Shown here in pieces: positions 1-7,770 of a DNA stretch of 16,305 nt (its first letter is position 1; the number at the start of each line of letters is the position of its first letter). A program made the position numbers and the translations under genes. The stretch comes from Leptofilum sp050292445 (GTDB taxonomy: Bacteria > Chloroflexota > Anaerolineae > Promineifilales > Promineifilaceae), in NCBI GenBank assembly GCA_050292445.1, contig JBNKLQ010000131.1, positions 1 through 16,305 on the forward strand, written 5' to 3'. The notes under the pieces are model-generated. The model saw only the letters and a program-made list of their open reading frames with translations, did no database searches and was not told where the DNA came from.

Positions 1-1023
1 GCACTGTGGGTGGAGATTATCGATTACACCAATATTCCCGGCTACAACCCGGCCGTCGTGCGCAGCATCCCGGCCAACCAGAGCGATCATTGGCGGACAA
101 CGGCCGTTTGCCAGCAGCGTGGTCAATTTTCGTTAGGCCCCTGGGCCATCCGCAGCAGTGATCCGTTTGGTTTGTTCCAAATGATTCACTTCTATACCCA
201 AACCGAAGAAATCATCATCCATCCGCCAATACATGGCCAGTTGCCCATTCCCCTACCCACTGGCACCAGCAGCGGGCAGACACGGGTGCGCCTGCGCAGC
301 TGGCAGGCTACGACCAACGCCGCCTCCGTGCGCGATTACCAGCACGGCGATCCGCTGCGCTGGATTCATTGGCCCATCTCAGCCCATCGGGACAGCTTAT
401 TCGTGCGCGAATTTGATCAGGATGCCACGGGCGACATCTGGATCTTACTGGATTGTGAAGCAGTAGTGCAGTTAGGCAGTGGGGCAGATCGAACTATTGA
501 ACAGGCGGTGCTGTTGGGGGCCTCGCTGGCGGCGCGGGCAGTGCAGCAAAATCGGGCAGTGGGATTGGCTGGATACGGCCGTTCCCCCCAAATCGTCTAC
601 ACGGGCAATGGTCAAGGGCAGCAGTGGCGCATCTTGCGGGCGCTGGCGCTGCTGGATGCTGATGGGACGACCAACCTGGCCGTTGCATTGCAAGATTTGG
701 GTCGCATTGCCAAGCGGGGAACGGCCGTCATCATCATTACCCCCAGCGGCGTGGCAGATTGGCTACCAGAATTGGTGCGTCTGGCCCAACGCGGTGTAGA
801 GAGCAATGTAGTGTTGCTAGAAAGGGAAAGTTTTGGTGGCGAGGGAAACAGTGTAGGATTGGGAACGGCCGTGCGGCAGCTCGGCTTTCCCTGCCAGGTC
901 ATTCACCAGGGAGAAGTTGGCACGCCGCTGGAGGAACAGCAACGGCGCGGCTTCTGGGAGTTCCGCGTCACCGGTACGGGCAAAGTGGTGGCAGTGAAAA
1001 CGCCCGTGGCACAGCAGGAGTAA
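1..1023 (+). CDS. DUF58 domain protein, 5' end beyond the window
   Basis: The frame is open from the first base (codons A-L-W-V-E...), so the true start lies upstream; the GTG at 10 is only the first start-like codon inside. The DUF58 signature is clear: R-D-Y-x-x-G-D-P-L-R-W-I-H-W around window codons 112-124, then V-R-E-F-D and a hydrophobic strand ending L-L-D, the beginning of a von Willebrand A-like fold. The segment R-G-x-F-x-L-G-P...S-D-P-F-G-L-F before it is also typical. Members usually have two N-terminal membrane helices, which would lie off the left edge. DUF58 genes normally sit between a MoxR AAA+ ATPase and a transglutaminase-like membrane protein. The partner transglutaminase is present here, but 2.9 kb downstream (3957). 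The molecular role is unproven; envelope or protein-complex maturation is the usual guess. The gene ends with TAA. Confidence 0.9.
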   Translation, partial: ALWVEIIDYTNIPGYNPAVVRSIPANQSDHWRTTAVCQQRGQFSLGPWAIRSSDPFGLFQMIHFYTQTEEIIIHPPIHGQLPIPLPTGTSSGQTRVRLRSWQATTNAASVRDYQHGDPLRWIHWPISAHRDSLFVREFDQDATGDIWILLDCEAVVQLGSGADRTIEQAVLLGASLAARAVQQNRAVGLAGYGRSPQIVYTGNGQGQQWRILRALALLDADGTTNLAVALQDLGRIAKRGTAVIIITPSGVADWLPELVRLAQRGVESNVVLLERESFGGEGNSVGLGTAVRQLGFPCQVIHQGEVGTPLEEQQRRGFWEFRVTGTGKVVAVKTPVAQQE

Positions 1024-1054
1024 ATTCCCGAACCGCCTAACTTCGAATAGAAAC

Positions 1055-1110
1055 AGAACGCTGAATTGCCTAATTTTCCTGATCAGGGCTTTCAGGCAAA
1101 TCAGCGTTCT
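1055..1110 (+). other. 17-bp stem-loop with nested palindrome, terminator-like or leader structure
   Basis: The arms AGAACGCTGAATTGCCT (1055-1071) and AGGCAAATCAGCGTTCT (1094-1110) pair over 17 bp with one mismatch. The 22-nt loop contains the perfect palindrome CCTGATCAGG (1078-1087). A short T-rich run (ATTTTC, 1111-1116) follows, and the Shine-Dalgarno of the next gene starts at 1119. It could terminate DUF58 transcription imperfectly, or act as a leader structure limiting access to that ribosome binding site. The U-tract is weak for an intrinsic terminator. Confidence 0.6.
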
Positions 1111-1131
1111 ATTTTCTGAGGAGGTGTTTTG

Positions 1132-1848
1132 ATGGCAGAATTTATAGACAAAACTGTGATGATAACCGGCGCATCGGGCAATTTAGGCGAAGCAGCAACA
1201 CGGGCGTTTGCTGAGGTGGGGGCAAAACTGGCACTCATAGACCGGCATCCAGAACAGGTAGCCAAATCATTTCCAGAATTTGCCCAACAAACAGACCGGT
1301 TTCTGGTAGAAAATGTAGATTTGACGAAACAGGAGGCGGTTACGGCCGTTGTTGAAAAAATCGTCGCTAAGTTTGGCCAAATCGACGTACTGATACACAC
1401 GGTCGGTGGCTTCTTTTCTGGCCCGCCGCTGCACGAAACACCATTAGAAAAGCTGGATTTCATGCTGCTGCTCAATGCCAAAACAACCTTCATCACCAAC
1501 CAGGCCGTTTTGCAAAAGATGGTGCCGCAAGGCAGTGGCAAGATTATCAACATTGCCGCCCGGCCTGCATTACAGGGCAACAAAAATATGTCGGCCTACA
1601 GCGCAGCCAAAGCGGCCGTTTTGCGTCTGACCGAAAGCGCGGCGGCGGAGGTAAAATCGTACGGCATCAACGTCAACGCGGTCTTGCCTGGCACCATCGA
1701 TACGCCACAAAATCGGGCAGCCATGCCCAAAGCCAACACCGGCAACTGGGTTAAACCTGAATCGCTGGCCGATGTGATTCTCTTTTTGGCCTCCGCTGCG
1801 GCGCGGGATATTCATGGCGCGGCGATTCCGGTTTACGGGAAGTCATAG
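1132..1848 (+). CDS. Short-chain dehydrogenase/reductase lacking the catalytic Ser
   Basis: A 238-residue classical SDR. ATG 1132 is chosen because a perfect AGGAGGT (1119-1125) lies 6 nt upstream; a TTG directly before it is a poorer start. The Rossmann cofactor loop is T-G-A-S-G-N-L-G (12-19), with an acidic D37 after beta-2 that favours NAD(H). The structural Asn is in L-N-A-K (N115), and Y156-x3-K160 of the active site is present. The residue 13 before the Tyr, normally Ser, is Ala (A143, in N-I-A-A-R-P). Dihydropteridine reductase-like SDRs show comparable Ser loss, so the enzyme may be active on an unusual substrate or be a binding protein. It is the first gene of a module with a second SDR and an FAD oxidoreductase. 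The substrate is unknown. Confidence 0.88.
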   Translation: MAEFIDKTVMITGASGNLGEAATRAFAEVGAKLALIDRHPEQVAKSFPEFAQQTDRFLVENVDLTKQEAVTAVVEKIVAKFGQIDVLIHTVGGFFSGPPLHETPLEKLDFMLLLNAKTTFITNQAVLQKMVPQGSGKIINIAARPALQGNKNMSAYSAAKAAVLRLTESAAAEVKSYGINVNAVLPGTIDTPQNRAAMPKANTGNWVKPESLADVILFLASAAARDIHGAAIPVYGKS

Positions 1849-1862
1849 TTTTAGTGGCTAGC

Positions 1863-1890
1863 GGCTGGTGGCTCGTACAAGCCACCAGCC
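1863..1890 (+). repeat. Perfect 11-bp inverted repeat between the two SDR genes
   Basis: GGCTGGTGGCT (1863-1873) and AGCCACCAGCC (1880-1890) are exact reverse complements around the 6-nt loop CGTACA. No T-run follows, so it is not a standard terminator. It may be a REP-like element or an mRNA-stabilising hairpin within the SDR module. An open frame runs through it from 1868, but the real start of the next gene is at 1928. Confidence 0.6.
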
Positions 1891-1927
1891 ATTAACAAAC
1901 TATCAACAATTTCACAAAAGGAGCAAC

Positions 1928-2632
1928 ATGACAACACAAAAAACAGCTATCGTGACCGCCGCAGGAAAGGGAATGGGGGCCGCCATTGCCCGCGAACTGG
2001 CCGCATCAGGCTATAATTTGGCGCTGCTCTCAGCCTCTGGTGGGGCAGTGGCCCTGGCCGAAGAGCTGGGTGGCTATGGTCTGACAGGGTCAGTCACGAG
2101 CAATGATGATTTGCAAAAGTTGGTTGAGGGGGCGATGGAGCGATACGGCCGTATTGATGCCGTCGTCAACAACACAGGCCACCCCCCTAAAGGACAAATC
2201 CTGGAAATTCCTGACGAAGATTGGCACAAAGGGCTGGATTTAGTGATGCTTAACGTAGCCCGCATGTCCCGACTGGTCACGCCAATCATGATCGCGCAAG
2301 GCGGTGGGGCAATCGTGAACATTTCCACCTACGCCATCTTTGAGCCAGATACAGCTTTCCCGGTGAGCGCCGCCCTGCGGGCCGCCCTAGCAGGCTACAC
2401 CAAGCTGTACGCCGACGAATACGCCAGCCAGGGCATCCGCATGAACAACGTCCTGCCGGGTTTCATCGACAGCTACCCGGAAACAGAAGAAAACCTCCAA
2501 CGCATCCCAACAGGGCGGTACGGCACGGTAGCCGAGATTGCCCAAACGGTGCATTTTTTGCTCTCTGACGGGGCAGGCTACATCACCGGGCAGAATATTC
2601 GGGTAGATGGCGGCATTACTCGATCAGTTTAG
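1928..2632 (+). CDS. Divergent SDR-family protein lacking catalytic Tyr and Lys
   Basis: A 234-residue SDR-fold protein. ATG 1928 is preferred because AAAGGAG (1917-1923) sits 4 nt upstream; longer in-frame starts would run through the 1863-1890 hairpin. The cofactor loop is a variant, T-A-A-G-K-G-M-G (10-17), followed by N-N-T-G (81-84) in place of N-N-A-G. Aligned to the preceding SDR through the shared G-I-x-x-N-x-V-L-P-G block, the active-site Tyr falls on S147 and the Lys on R151, while S133/T134 occupy the Ser region. The C-terminus Y-I-T-G-Q-N-I-R-V-D-G-G is normal for the family. A subfamily with V-S-x-x-x-R at this site exists in other bacteria as I recall it, so this looks like a stable variant and not decay. 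Catalysis by the standard mechanism is doubtful. Co-directional with both neighbours. Confidence 0.87.
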   Translation: MTTQKTAIVTAAGKGMGAAIARELAASGYNLALLSASGGAVALAEELGGYGLTGSVTSNDDLQKLVEGAMERYGRIDAVVNNTGHPPKGQILEIPDEDWHKGLDLVMLNVARMSRLVTPIMIAQGGGAIVNISTYAIFEPDTAFPVSAALRAALAGYTKLYADEYASQGIRMNNVLPGFIDSYPETEENLQRIPTGRYGTVAEIAQTVHFLLSDGAGYITGQNIRVDGGITRSV

Positions 2633-2680
2633 AGCCGACGGGTCAATTTTACATAACAAGAGAAAGAGGAACACTTTACC

Positions 2681-3868
2681 ATGACCAAGCAACAATTTGA
2701 TGTCATTTTTGTGGGTGCAGGGGTAATGGGCTGCGCCATTGCCACTTACCTGCTGCGACATGACAGCCAGCTCAGGATTGCGCTCCTTGAGAAAGATTTA
2801 ACCTATAAACATTCCTCGACCATTTTGTCTGATGGCAACAGCCGGGTGCAGTTCAACATTAAGGAAAACATCCAAATGTCGCAATATGCCCTGGAGGTGC
2901 TGGAAACTTTTGCCGACGATATGGAAGTTGATGGGGAAAAACCGGACGTGGCTTTTCGGCGGCAGGGCAATTTGTTCCTCACCGACGAAGCGGGCCGCGA
3001 GGAAGTGGAAGGCGGCCTGGCTTTGCAGCAGCGTTTGGGCTGCAGCGTCGCCTGGCTAACGCCGAACGAAGCCAGAGAATTGTACCCGCTGCTAAGTGAG
3101 GATGAATCGCTGTTTGCCGGGGCTACATTTGGCCGGGACGATGGCACGATGTCGCCCCAGGCAGTGCTGGATGCGTACAAAAAGAAAGCGGTGGCCCTGG
3201 GGGCAGAATTAATTCAGGCGGAGGTAACGGCCGTTCACTACCAATCGAACCAGGTTACCGGGGTTCAGCTAAACAATGGCACCGTTTTGCAATCAAACGT
3301 TGTCGTCAACAGCGCCGGAGCTTGGGGTACCCAAATTGCCCAAACCTGTGGTGTGGAGATTCCTATGCAGCCGGTGATGCGCCAGGTGTACATTGTGGAA
3401 ACGGCCGTTCGACCTGAAAAGATCCTCCCCTTGCTGCTGCTCCCGTCTGGCACCTACATCATCCATGAGGGGCACGGGATTTTTATGACGGCCCATTCCT
3501 TCCCCGATGATCCCGTCACCACCACGGATTTCAGCTGGCAGCGCCACAAATTTGAAGAGCGCATCTGGCCCGAACTGGCTGAGTTTTTGCCTAAGTTTGA
3601 GTCATTGCGGATAAAAGACGGTTGGGCAGGTTTGTACGCCGTCAACACCTTTGATGGCAACGCGATTTTGGGTGAGTGGCCAGAATTACACGGTTTTTAC
3701 CTGGTAAATGGTTTTTCTGGGCATGGCTTCCAGCAGTGCCACGCTGTGGGACGTTATCTGGCTGAGTGTATTTTAGGTCTGCCTCCCTCGCTAGATTTAT
3801 CGATCTTCTCACCGCGCCGCATTTTGGAAAACACGCCGGTGTTTGAGAATAAGCAAAAGATTATTTAA
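2681..3868 (+). CDS. FAD-dependent oxidoreductase, DAO family (FOXRED1/sarcosine oxidase-like)
   Basis: A 395-residue protein of normal length for the DAO superfamily. The N-terminal dinucleotide-binding motif is V-G-A-G-V-M-G (11-17), ending in an acidic L-L-E-K. The segment R-V-Q-F-N-I-K-E-N resembles the FOXRED1-like region, and the C-terminal F-S-G-H-G-F-Q-Q contacts FAD in the family. Such enzymes oxidise secondary or tertiary amines or D-amino acids (sarcosine, dimethylglycine, proline derivatives). H44 (Y-K-H-S-S-T) lies near the position of the covalent flavin His of dimethylglycine dehydrogenase; covalent attachment is only an inference. AAAGAGGA (2663-2670) precedes the ATG by 10 nt. 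Just 48 bp separate it from the upstream SDR, suggesting one catabolic or redox operon. No signal peptide is seen, and the substrate cannot be assigned. Confidence 0.88.
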   Translation: MTKQQFDVIFVGAGVMGCAIATYLLRHDSQLRIALLEKDLTYKHSSTILSDGNSRVQFNIKENIQMSQYALEVLETFADDMEVDGEKPDVAFRRQGNLFLTDEAGREEVEGGLALQQRLGCSVAWLTPNEARELYPLLSEDESLFAGATFGRDDGTMSPQAVLDAYKKKAVALGAELIQAEVTAVHYQSNQVTGVQLNNGTVLQSNVVVNSAGAWGTQIAQTCGVEIPMQPVMRQVYIVETAVRPEKILPLLLLPSGTYIIHEGHGIFMTAHSFPDDPVTTTDFSWQRHKFEERIWPELAEFLPKFESLRIKDGWAGLYAVNTFDGNAILGEWPELHGFYLVNGFSGHGFQQCHAVGRYLAECILGLPPSLDLSIFSPRRILENTPVFENKQKII

Positions 3869-3872
3869 GCAG

Positions 3873-3935
3873 GGGCGAGGCAAATGGGTAACTCCTTCGC
3901 AAAACAAAGCGGACATATCTCCATCTGCCTCGCCC
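3873..3935 (+). other. 15-bp stem with 33-nt loop, boundary hairpin before the transglutaminase gene
   Basis: GGGCGAGGCAAATGG (3873-3887) pairs with CCATCTGCCTCGCCC (3921-3935) over 15 bp with one A/C mismatch. The stem begins 4 nt after the FAD oxidoreductase stop codon. No U-tract follows, so it is not a canonical terminator, and the long loop shows no known riboswitch pattern. It could limit readthrough or protect the 3' end of the upstream message. Confidence 0.55.
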
Positions 3936-3956
3936 AGTAAAAGTGAGAAGTAAAAA

Positions 3957-6206
3957 GTGGCTGCTGCGCTTAAGTTTGTAATTCGGCGAGCAAGACCAAG
4001 GGAAGGCTGGCTACCAGTGCTCCTGTTGGTGGCCATTGTGTCTTGCTTAAATGCGGCCGTTCTCGAAGCTACCTGGGTCCCGGAAGACGGCGTTGTGATT
4101 CCGGCAACGCTGGGCGGGCTGTTGCTGGGCACGATTTTGGCCAAACGGCCGCTTTCTACCCTGTTTGCCTGGATTTTGCTCACATTGTACGGAACACTCA
4201 TCTCTGTGATCGTGCTGGCTGATTTATGGCCCTCCTGGGCAGCCTTGGGCGGAGGATGGGGAACGCTACGGTTGTATTGGTTGCAAAATGGCGCGCTGTT
4301 TTTAGACAAAACAGGAGGGTGGGGAACGGCCGTTTTCAGTGGGCGGAGCAGTCAGGAAACGGTGGTTTTTGCGCTGGGGCTGGGACTCATCGGTTACTTT
4401 CTAACTGCTTTTACCAGCTGGCAAATATTTCGCCATTATCGGCCGCTGGCTGGCCTGGTGAGCATGGGTCTAGCGCTGGCCTTTAATGGCTATTTTAGCG
4501 GGGTGCAAATTTGGTGGATTGCTATGTTTGTGGGTTTGGCCGCGCTGCTAACGGCCATCATGCATTTCACAGCGTTAGCTAATTCCTGGGATGTGCATCA
4601 GGTCGATTATTCTGAAGAAGTACGTATCGATCTATTTATGCATGCCGTGGCGATTGCCACATTGTTGCTGGCTTTGGCCATTTCCCTGCCCAGCTTTAGT
4701 ATTCGTCGGCTGGTGCGTGCCTTTCAGCAGCAGTCCGCTGTCCAGCAGGCAGAAGATTTGCTAGAACGAACCTTTGCCGGCGTAGATAACAACGGTGGGC
4801 AGCCCCGTGGGCGAGATGGCGTGGGCGGCAGCGGCCTCTTGCCCCGAGAATTTTTGCTAGGTAATGCCCCAGAGCTATATGAAACAGTGGTGATGACGGC
4901 CGTTGTTCAATCCGAAATGAATTTGGCGGGCATGCACTGGCGGTCTTTGAGCTATGATGTATATACGGGTCGCGGTTGGGCCTTATCAGAGGAGCGCACG
5001 GAGCCCATTGCGGCCAATGTTCCGATTTCGCTGCCTGACGTTACGGCAACAACGGCCGTATCCCAAACCGTCCATTGGCTGCAAGATGAGCGTTTAGTCC
5101 GCTACACCTTGGGGCTGCCCCAGCAGTTTGACCAACCGGTAGAAACCATATGGCGGGGACAATCCGATCTGGTGCGAGTGAACGGCGCTGGCCCAACCTA
5201 TACAGTGCGTTCGCAGCTATCACAGGCAACGCCAGACATGCTGCGTGAAACGGCCGTTTCCGACATTCCCCCGCAAATTTTGGCGCGCTATACTGCCCTG
5301 CCAGATATGCTACCTCAGCGCGTGCGCGATCTGGCCCAAGAAGCTGTTGGCAAGCTAGATAACCCTTACGATCAGGCCCGGGCACTGGAGCGATTTTTAC
5401 GCCAATATCCGTATTCGCTGGAGGTCGAGGGCCCACCCAGCGGTGCTGATCCGGTTGATTATTTTTTATTCGAGCAGCAAACCGGGTACTGCGATTTTTA
5501 TGCCTCGGCGATGGTGGTGATGGCCCGGGCCGTGGGGCTGCCAGCGCGCCTGGGCATCGGCTACACCATCCAGTCCACTGACGCCGATGGGGTTCAGATC
5601 ATCTATCAAATTAACAGCCATTCCTGGGCAGAAGTTTATTTTGCTGATTTCGGCTGGGTAGAGTTCGAGCCAACAGCAACGTTTGCCACCGCCCACGCCG
5701 ACCCCAATGCTGCCCCCACGTTTGATCAGTTTGAGGAACCAGCCCCAGGCACAGCCGACCTGACGCCGCCTTTACCCTCTGTTGAGGTGGAACGGCCGTT
5801 CCCCTGGACGCGACTCTTCATCTTGGGCTTGCTAGCAGGGTTGATTGGGTGGCTGTGGCGACGCGGGCAGTTGCCTGCGGGGCAGGATACCGTGGTGTGG
5901 AGCTACGGCCGTTTGCAGCAAAATGCCACAAAATTAGGCCAGCCACCCAGTCCCAGCCAGACACCACAAGAGTTTTTGGCTGCTTTTCAGCGCTATTTAG
6001 AGCGATACGGCCGTTTCCCCTGGCTCACAAAACGCATCGAACATATTCAGCCGCACCTGGCTAAATTAACCAGCCTGTACGTGCGTCGCCGCTATGCTGG
6101 TGATGAACAATCGGGCAGGCTAGCGGCATGGCAAAGTTGGCAAAATATGAAACGGCCGTTATGGCTGCTGCGCATTGTCAGGTTATTTGCCAAAAACAAA
6201 ATATAA
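3957..6206 (+). CDS. TgpA-type membrane transglutaminase (DUF3488 / TGc / DUF4129)
   Basis: A 749-residue protein. GTG 3957 is the first start after an in-frame TAA at 3951, so the start is constrained, though the Shine-Dalgarno (GAAG) is weak. Order: six or seven membrane helices (about 15-265), a linker and external beta-rich region (270-430), a transglutaminase core (about 450-575), a C-terminal membrane helix (about 620-640, before W-R-R-G), and a cytoplasmic DUF4129-like tail ending L-Y-V-R-R-R-Y. The catalytic Cys is C512 in G-Y-C-D-F-Y-A-S-A-M and the His is H555 in S-H-S-W-A-E-V-Y. The acidic third residue is E571 (F-E-P-T), where Asp is more usual. Family members partner with MoxR and DUF58 proteins, and a DUF58 gene lies at the left edge. 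The target substrate is unknown. The gene is especially rich in the CGGCCG palindrome (11 sites). Confidence 0.92.
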   Translation: MAAALKFVIRRARPREGWLPVLLLVAIVSCLNAAVLEATWVPEDGVVIPATLGGLLLGTILAKRPLSTLFAWILLTLYGTLISVIVLADLWPSWAALGGGWGTLRLYWLQNGALFLDKTGGWGTAVFSGRSSQETVVFALGLGLIGYFLTAFTSWQIFRHYRPLAGLVSMGLALAFNGYFSGVQIWWIAMFVGLAALLTAIMHFTALANSWDVHQVDYSEEVRIDLFMHAVAIATLLLALAISLPSFSIRRLVRAFQQQSAVQQAEDLLERTFAGVDNNGGQPRGRDGVGGSGLLPREFLLGNAPELYETVVMTAVVQSEMNLAGMHWRSLSYDVYTGRGWALSEERTEPIAANVPISLPDVTATTAVSQTVHWLQDERLVRYTLGLPQQFDQPVETIWRGQSDLVRVNGAGPTYTVRSQLSQATPDMLRETAVSDIPPQILARYTALPDMLPQRVRDLAQEAVGKLDNPYDQARALERFLRQYPYSLEVEGPPSGADPVDYFLFEQQTGYCDFYASAMVVMARAVGLPARLGIGYTIQSTDADGVQIIYQINSHSWAEVYFADFGWVEFEPTATFATAHADPNAAPTFDQFEEPAPGTADLTPPLPSVEVERPFPWTRLFILGLLAGLIGWLWRRGQLPAGQDTVVWSYGRLQQNATKLGQPPSPSQTPQEFLAAFQRYLERYGRFPWLTKRIEHIQPHLAKLTSLYVRRRYAGDEQSGRLAAWQSWQNMKRPLWLLRIVRLFAKNKI

Positions 6207-6272
6207 ACTTGATGTAGTTGGAAATTTATAACCTGCATTCAGACGCCATCCACAATTCAAACCATTAACCTG

Positions 6273-7694
6273 ATGAAATTTTTCATAAAACCTCTAAAAG
6301 TTTTACTCTTTCCACCGCTACAAGAATTTTCCCTTAAAACTGATTCCGCAGTGTTTTTAGACTTCATACGTGAACGGGTTGTAACCGCCTTACTGCGGCT
6401 TTGTGTTCTCTTTGGTTCAATTTCCGTCTTGGTTGGCACCATAGCTGCATGGCAAAAACAGAATTGGTGGGCAATTGTTTTAGGGAACCTTGCTTTCGCC
6501 GGTGTTCTATTTCTGACCTTACGGCGGCGAATTCATTATAAAGTTCGCGGTGCTTTTCTTATTATCTTCGCTTATCTCTATGTCTTTTTCTCATTATCAA
6601 CCGAGTTGAACGAATTTTCCTATGTCCCACTGTTTACTTTTGTCGTTATGACAACTCTGTTAACCGGACGCTGGGGTGGTGTCATCGCGATCTTTGTCAG
6701 TCTGGGTACGCTGTTATGGGTTAATTGGCGTTTAACCACGGGAAACATCTTTCTCACGCAAGGCATGTCCAGCTTCAGTGCCCCATTCTCGGTTGTCTTA
6801 ACTAATTATACAGATTGGATCTTCTATGCCGGAATCTTTTTGTTTACTTTTTGGATTTACTTTGATGGGTTTAATCTCGCCTGGAAACGAGAAAATCGAG
6901 CCATGCGGCTTCTCTACGAGGAACGCGATCGATTGGCGGAGGCAATTGCTCGCGAGCACGACCTGTTGCAGCAGCTTAACCAAACCCACCAACAAGAAAT
7001 TGAGCTGAGTCGGCTGAAGTCACAAATTATTACGACGGTCGCCCATGAGTTTCGTACCCCGTTAACGGTTATTAACAATTCGGTTGAGCTCCTGACAAAT
7101 TATTATGACAAATTTGACACGGACAAACGGGCCGCCATTCAGCAACGCATTGATGAATCCATTTATTACCTAACAGGGTTGCTGGAAGATACTTCTATGG
7201 TCAATAAAGCGTACACGCAGGATTTCCAGCCAAATATGATTTCTATGCCCTTGAACGGCGTTGGGCAGCGAATGAAAAAGGATTTGCTGCAAGAAACTAA
7301 CGATCCGTCTAATGTGGTTTTTCAGTATGACCGGGAAGATGAAACGGCCGTTTGTCTGGATTACGATTTTGCCTATGGGATCGTCTCCTGCTTCCTTTCT
7401 AATGCCCTGAAATATTCACCACCCACTGAGTCCATTCTCATCACCCTGGAGCTGAAAGAACAGCTCTCTATCGCTGTGACTGACTCTGGCATTGGCATTG
7501 CCCCTGAAGACACACAGCAAATTTGGGAGATGTTTTTCCGAGGAGACAATACGCAAGAGCGACGCGGGCTAGGGTTTGGTCTGTATCTGGCCAGGCGGTT
7601 GGCTCAGGCAATGAATGGAACAGTAACGGCCGTTTCCTCTGGGCTTGATCAGGGCAGCACCTTCACCCTTCACATTCCTCGCCAGCCCTGTTAA
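6273..7694 (+). CDS. Membrane sensor histidine kinase, orphan
   Basis: A 473-residue kinase. Six predicted membrane helices (about 40-60, 65-83, 91-109, 116-131, 134-152, 182-204) with very short loops suggest membrane-embedded sensing and no extracellular domain. A charged coiled-coil linker (205-250) leads to HisKA, with phospho-acceptor H258 in V-A-H-E-F-R-T-P-L. The HATPase_c motifs are all intact: N box N377 (L-S-N-A-L-K-Y), G1 D404-S-G-I-G, and G2 G432-L-G-F-G-L. No response regulator is next to it, so the cognate partner must be elsewhere. The N-terminal half is visibly AT-richer than its neighbours and carries no ACGGCCGT site until 7344, which could hint at a separate origin. No convincing Shine-Dalgarno precedes ATG 6273, leaving the start somewhat uncertain. 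The signal is unknown. Confidence 0.92.
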   Translation: MKFFIKPLKVLLFPPLQEFSLKTDSAVFLDFIRERVVTALLRLCVLFGSISVLVGTIAAWQKQNWWAIVLGNLAFAGVLFLTLRRRIHYKVRGAFLIIFAYLYVFFSLSTELNEFSYVPLFTFVVMTTLLTGRWGGVIAIFVSLGTLLWVNWRLTTGNIFLTQGMSSFSAPFSVVLTNYTDWIFYAGIFLFTFWIYFDGFNLAWKRENRAMRLLYEERDRLAEAIAREHDLLQQLNQTHQQEIELSRLKSQIITTVAHEFRTPLTVINNSVELLTNYYDKFDTDKRAAIQQRIDESIYYLTGLLEDTSMVNKAYTQDFQPNMISMPLNGVGQRMKKDLLQETNDPSNVVFQYDREDETAVCLDYDFAYGIVSCFLSNALKYSPPTESILITLELKEQLSIAVTDSGIGIAPEDTQQIWEMFFRGDNTQERRGLGFGLYLARRLAQAMNGTVTAVSSGLDQGSTFTLHIPRQPC

Positions 7695-7702
7695 CCAATT
7701 GA

Positions 7703-7732
7703 TTGCTTTTACAGCCGCGAATCTTTTACAAT
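7703..7732 (+). promoter_or_regulatory. Possible sigma70-type promoter for the NHL protein gene
   Basis: TTGCTT (7703-7708) and TACAAT (7727-7732) are separated by 18 nt. The -10 matches five of six consensus bases, the -35 only three. Transcription would start near 7739 and give a leader of about 30 nt before ATG 7771. Prediction by eye only. Confidence 0.35.
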
Positions 7733-7770
7733 GTCGCCCACACTAACAACTCATTGGAGGCTGATTCCTC

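Noticed and set aside
1868..1927. Earlier start for the second SDR gene
   Set aside because: It would translate through the perfect 1863-1890 hairpin and adds residues absent from SDRs; AAAGGAG sits right before ATG 1928.
1094..3885. Shared 8-mer AGGCAAAT at 1094-1101 and 3878-3885 as target-site or attachment repeats flanking the redox module
   Set aside because: One shared 8-mer between two roughly 80-nt segments is not rare (about 0.1 expected), and there is no integrase or transposase.
3884..3940. 18-residue open frame inside the boundary hairpin
   Set aside because: Short, no good ribosome binding site, and its ends are the hairpin arms; most likely chance.
6209..6232. TTGATG ... TATAAC as a promoter for the histidine kinase
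   Set aside because: The spacer is only 12 nt, too short for a sigma70-type promoter.
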